This document shows positions 61,182 through 64,000 of a DNA stretch of 64,000 nucleotides, piece by piece. Location: NCBI RefSeq assembly GCF_039524395.1, contig NZ_BAAAGO010000018.1; one strand, given 5' to 3'. Source of the DNA: Micropruina glycogenica (lineage in GTDB: Bacteria > Actinomycetota > Actinomycetes > Propionibacteriales > Propionibacteriaceae). Below the pieces are notes generated by a model. It saw only the letters and a program-made list of their open reading frames with translations, had not been told where the DNA came from and searched no databases. Position 1 is the stretch's first letter, and every line of letters starts with the position of its first letter. The position numbers and the translations under genes were made by a program.

Positions 61182-61972
61182 GGCCCCGGCTGATCGTCAC
61201 CGATCTGGACGGCACCCTGCTGGACGCATCGGGGGCGGTGTCGGCGCTGAACCGGGCCGCCCTGCAACGGGCGCACGATCAGGGGGTTCCCGTGGTGGTG
61301 GCCACGGGGCGTCCGTCTCGCTGGCTGGGCGTGCTCGAGGGGCTGCCGGGCATTCACCCCGAAGTGGTGGTCAGCAACGGTGCCGGGCTGTTTCACCTGC
61401 ACCTGCGCCGCCACACCGTGGTGCACGGTCTCGACGCGTCGTTGGCGCTCGAGGTGGCCGATGATTTGCGGGCCGCGATTCCAGGCCTGGGTTTCGCCTT
61501 CGAGTGGGGCGAGCATTTCGGCTGCGAGCCGAGCGTGCGGCAGAGCGAAGGCGAGTGGCTGGTGGTGGCGCCGCTGGCCGAGTTGGCGCAGCGTGACGAG
61601 CCGGTGCTCAAACTGCTGGGTTTTCACGACGAGCACGGCAGCGACGCGTTGGCAGAACGCGGCCGTGAGGTGATCGGCGAGCGGCTGACCCTGACTCATT
61701 CGCACATGGGTGAGTACGGACTGCTCGAAATCAGCGCCGCCGGGGTGACGAAGGCGTCCGCGCTGGCCGACGTGTGCCACCGGCTGGGTGTCGAGCCGGC
61801 AGACGTGGTGGCCTTCGGCGACATGCCCAACGACCTGCCGATGCTCACCTGGGCCGGGCGGGGTTACGCCGTCGCGCAGGGGCATCCGATGCTGCGGCAG
61901 GCGGGTCTGGCCACCACCGACGGCCCGCAGCCCGAGGCCGTTGGCCGCATGATCGAGGCGCTGCTGGCCTGA
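61178..61972 (+). CDS. HAD-family phosphatase (Cof type)
   Basis: This 264-residue protein starts at a GTG at 61178, overlapping the stop of the preceding gene. DLDGT at 9-13, VVVATGRPS, KASAL and FGDMPNDLPML give the four HAD motifs, with a C2-type cap as in Cof proteins. These remove phosphate from sugars or cofactors. The substrate is unknown. Confidence 0.92.
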   Translation: MRPRLIVTDLDGTLLDASGAVSALNRAALQRAHDQGVPVVVATGRPSRWLGVLEGLPGIHPEVVVSNGAGLFHLHLRRHTVVHGLDASLALEVADDLRAAIPGLGFAFEWGEHFGCEPSVRQSEGEWLVVAPLAELAQRDEPVLKLLGFHDEHGSDALAERGREVIGERLTLTHSHMGEYGLLEISAAGVTKASALADVCHRLGVEPADVVAFGDMPNDLPMLTWAGRGYAVAQGHPMLRQAGLATTDGPQPEAVGRMIEALLA

Positions 61973-62033
61973 CTCGATGACCATCGTCCGGGTTCGGTGG
62001 TTGCGAGCGGCTCAAAAGGGGTATCTTCCCGCC

Positions 62034-63380
62034 ATGCGGCTCGGGGGGCGGCGGCTTTGGCTGCGCATCGGTGCAGGGGTGATCGCCCTGGCGATGATCG
62101 CCGCACTCGGCGTCTACTGGTACCTGCGGCCCCTGCTGCGCACCGGCACCGGCTACGCCGCGCACAACGCCTGCGCGCTCGACACGATCGCCCGACGCAC
62201 GCCGCTCACCGCCGACCTGCCGCCCAACCCGCTGGTGCCGTACCTGCGGGTGAGCGTCGACTCGGGGGGCTACCAGGCAACGGTGCTCGGGGTTCTCGCA
62301 GGCCAGCACGCGTGGTCGGTGGACGGCTTCGGCTGCACGTTGGCCGTGAACCGGCCCTATCTGGGCAGCGCCACCCGCATCGACCAGATGGGCAACCGCA
62401 TCGCCCGGCAGCCGGTGCCCTCGCCCGCGCCCGCCCTCGAAGCGGCCCTCGACAATGCGTTCGGCGCCGACCTCGACCAAGCCGGCCGCGACCAGTTGGG
62501 CACCAGGGCCGTGCTGGTGGTGTCGGACGGCACCATCGTGGCCGAGCGGTACGCGCAGGGCTTCGACGCCGGCACGCCGCAACTGGGCTGGTCGATGAGC
62601 AAGAGCGTGACCAGCCTGCTGCTGGGCCGGCTGGTGCAGCAGGGCCTGGTGTCGCTCAGCGATGACCACCTGCGGCCGGAATGGACCGACGAGCGCGCGT
62701 CCATCACCATCGAGGATCTGCTGCGCATGCGCAGCGGCCTGGCCTGGGACGAGACCTACGACCTGGGCACGCCGATCACCGAGATGCTGTACAACCAGGC
62801 CGACATGGCGAGCTTCGTCGCCGCCCAGAAGCTGGCCCACCCGGTGGGCACCGTGCAGCAGTACTCGTCCGGATCCACCACCCTGCTGTGCGCGGTGCTG
62901 AACGCGAAGCTCAAGCAGGGCGCCGACCTGCCGCGCCAGCAGTTGCTGGCCCGGCTGGGCACCTCGTCGGCGATCTGGGAGGCCGACGCGGTGGGCACCC
63001 CGGTGTGCAGCTCGTACCTGTGGGCGACCCCCCGCGACTGGGCGGCGATCGGGCAGTTCGCCTTGTCGGACGGGGTGTTGAACGGCAAGCGGCTGCTGCC
63101 CGAGGGCTGGATGAAGGCCACCACCACCACCGAGCCGATCGCCACTCGTGAAGACCCCGACTACGCGGGCGGGTGGTGGACGAACCTCACCCCCGAGGGA
63201 TCGCTGGTGTCGCCGGCGTTGCCGCGTGATACCTACTGGGCCAGCGGCCACGACGGGCAGAAGCTGTACGTGGTGCCGTCCGCGAAGCTCGTGGTGGTGC
63301 GGCTGGGCTTCTCGCCGTCGGCCGACGACATTCGCACCGACGCCCTGGTGGCGGACGTGCTGAAGGCGCTCGGCAAGTAG
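62034..63380 (+). CDS. membrane-anchored beta-lactamase-family serine hydrolase
   Basis: This 448-residue protein starts at the ATG at 62034. An N-terminal helix (about 11-32, RIGAGVIALAMIAALGVYWYL) anchors it, and the catalytic domain faces outside. SxxK is S187-M-S-K190. The Tyr motif is YSS and the third box HDG, unlike the KTG of beta-lactamases, so an esterase or amidase/nylon-oligomer-hydrolase-like activity is more likely than beta-lactamase. Confidence 0.88.
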   Translation: MRLGGRRLWLRIGAGVIALAMIAALGVYWYLRPLLRTGTGYAAHNACALDTIARRTPLTADLPPNPLVPYLRVSVDSGGYQATVLGVLAGQHAWSVDGFGCTLAVNRPYLGSATRIDQMGNRIARQPVPSPAPALEAALDNAFGADLDQAGRDQLGTRAVLVVSDGTIVAERYAQGFDAGTPQLGWSMSKSVTSLLLGRLVQQGLVSLSDDHLRPEWTDERASITIEDLLRMRSGLAWDETYDLGTPITEMLYNQADMASFVAAQKLAHPVGTVQQYSSGSTTLLCAVLNAKLKQGADLPRQQLLARLGTSSAIWEADAVGTPVCSSYLWATPRDWAAIGQFALSDGVLNGKRLLPEGWMKATTTTEPIATREDPDYAGGWWTNLTPEGSLVSPALPRDTYWASGHDGQKLYVVPSAKLVVVRLGFSPSADDIRTDALVADVLKALGK

Positions 63381-63390
63381 CGGATCCGTC

Positions 63391-63460
63391 GGTCGAGCTT
63401 GTCGGGGTCGCGTCCGGAGCGTATGAGATCCCGTCATCCCGGCGGACGCCGGGATCTCAG
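63391..63460. repeat. short repeats downstream of the serine hydrolase
   Basis: A diverged GGTCGAGCTTGTCGGGG (63391-63407) and a REP-like palindrome CGTCATCCCGG...CCGGGATCTCA (63432-63459) belong to the two repeat families seen earlier. The region to 63732 carries no confirmed gene. Confidence 0.8.
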
Positions 63461-63660
63461 AAGGTGTGCGTTGCACCGGCATCGTTCCCATGGAACTCGT
63501 GTCGTCTCCCATGATTGGGCGCGCGGGGTTACGCTGGTGCCCGTCCTGGAGTTCTGGGGGTTCTGATGAGCACACTCCCGCGCCATTGCGCAGAGCGTCC
63601 GCTCGTCGGCGTGCAGATAGTGACCGAGGCCCCGCTACCAGTCGAAGGTGATGGCACCGT

Positions 63661-63689
63661 CCCGCGCTCGCGCGGGGCGGGTTTTTTTT
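63661..63689 (+). terminator. intrinsic terminator with long T-tract
   Basis: CCCGCGC/GCGCGGG hairpin (63661-63676) followed by a run of eight T (63682-63689), rare in this GC-rich genome. It lies 44 bases before the HNH gene, so it ends a leader or small RNA transcript rather than a known gene. The open frame from the ATG at 63563 passes through it, which argues against that frame being a gene. Confidence 0.85.
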
Positions 63690-63732
63690 GCCCGCGACGT
63701 GCCCACGCCGCTGACCGGACGGGAGTACCTGC

Positions 63733-64000
63733 ATGGCCGTGCTGATTCTGAACACCGATGACACCGCGCTGCACACCGTGTCGCTGCAGCACGCCATCGG
63801 CATGCTGGTGCGCAAGGTCGCCGTGGTCGAGGCCGCGCACCCCGAACTGGTGTTCGGCTCGTTTCCGCAACCAGAGGTGCTGCGCTTGGTGCGGTACGTG
63901 AAGACGACCTTCCTTTACAGCCGGGTGCCGGGGTGGACCAAGCGCGGCGTACTCAAGCGCGATCGGCATACCTGCGGCTACTGCGGTGAGCGGGCCGCCA
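63733..64000 (+). CDS. HNH endonuclease family protein (partial)
   Basis: This is an open frame of 89 residues from the ATG at 63733 to the window edge. It begins MAVLILNTDDTALHTVSLQHA and reaches RHTCGYCGERAA, the first CxxC of an HNH nuclease zinc site; the catalytic HNH part lies beyond the edge. This resembles the small chromosomal HNH proteins common in actinobacteria. Termination of the transcript just upstream may regulate it. Confidence 0.8.
   Translation, partial: MAVLILNTDDTALHTVSLQHAIGMLVRKVAVVEAAHPELVFGSFPQPEVLRLVRYVKTTFLYSRVPGWTKRGVLKRDRHTCGYCGERAA

Noticed and set aside
63515..63745. 76-residue frame before the HNH gene
   Set aside because: It runs through an intrinsic terminator with eight T's and overlaps the HNH start; no homology was recognised.

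Overview
This window is GC-rich actinobacterial chromosome (Actinomycetota). Evidence for this includes the mtrA-mtrB-lpqB cassette, an Rv3235-type gene beside secA, DUF3145 and DUF3052 genes beside the FAS-II and aceE genes, a FasR-type (PucR-fold) regulator, a mycothiol-dependent maleylpyruvate isomerase family protein, frequent GTG starts and many GTGA/ATGA overlaps. The tmRNA encodes the tag AETNRADFALAA, which resembles the Cutibacterium tag as I remember it, so I infer Propionibacteriales or a close relative; this is not proven. No phage, IS element or CRISPR array was seen. The window is core genome with a few accessory islands.

Layout. 1-4.1 kb: partial proline catabolic dehydrogenase (pruA), a small membrane protein, Ku, a DUF6912-type protein and a WS/DGAT-like protein. 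4.2-5.9 kb: cupredoxin-like lipoprotein overlapping a polytopic membrane protein. 5.9-6.15 kb: tandem array of a REP-like palindrome that recurs across the window. 6.2-12.7 kb: Rv3235-type gene, secA, a decayed PAP2/DAG-kinase gene, a YcaQ-type glycosylase and hpf. 12.9-14.6 kb: amtB-glnB. 14.7-19.4 kb: mtrA-mtrB-lpqB-comF. 19.4-23.0 kb: membrane protein, YqgE/AlgH, ssrA (tmRNA), DUF1707 protein and mycothiol-dependent enzyme. 23.0-26.9 kb: ABC transporter divergent from a NarL-type two-component system, with a perfect inverted repeat between them. 27.0-31.9 kb: a processive GT2 synthase, membrane-fusion-like protein and GH81 endo-1,3-beta-glucanase, read here as a beta-glucan exopolysaccharide locus. 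32.0-38.8 kb: prfB, ftsE, ftsX, M23 peptidase, smpB and DUF2207. 39.2-41.6 kb: VOC protein, then fasciclin protein, ECF sigma factor and RskA-like anti-sigma factor. 42.0-52.5 kb: tRNA-Val, DUF3052, aceE, PHP protein, vapB with a frameshifted vapC, then fasR-fabD-fabH-acpP-fabF. 52.5-55.7 kb: DUF3145, ChaB-like protein, enoyl-CoA hydratase family and PQQ-type sugar dehydrogenase. 55.8-59.9 kb: MoxR, DUF58 and two VWA proteins, with a decayed VWA fragment alongside. 60.2-64.0 kb: a membrane protein with a repetitive tail, HAD hydrolase, serine hydrolase, an intrinsic terminator and a partial HNH endonuclease.

How the genes work together. MtrAB/LpqB, FtsEX plus the M23 peptidase, SecA, and MoxR/DUF58/VWA all relate to envelope growth and secretion. 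The FasR-FAS-II block is near AceE, which supplies acetyl-CoA. SmpB and tmRNA act together in ribosome rescue. The beta-glucan cassette is the best candidate for an uncharacterised system. Several genes show decay or unusual catalytic residues: PAP2/DAGK, vapC, the VWA fragment, and the WS/DGAT catalytic His.
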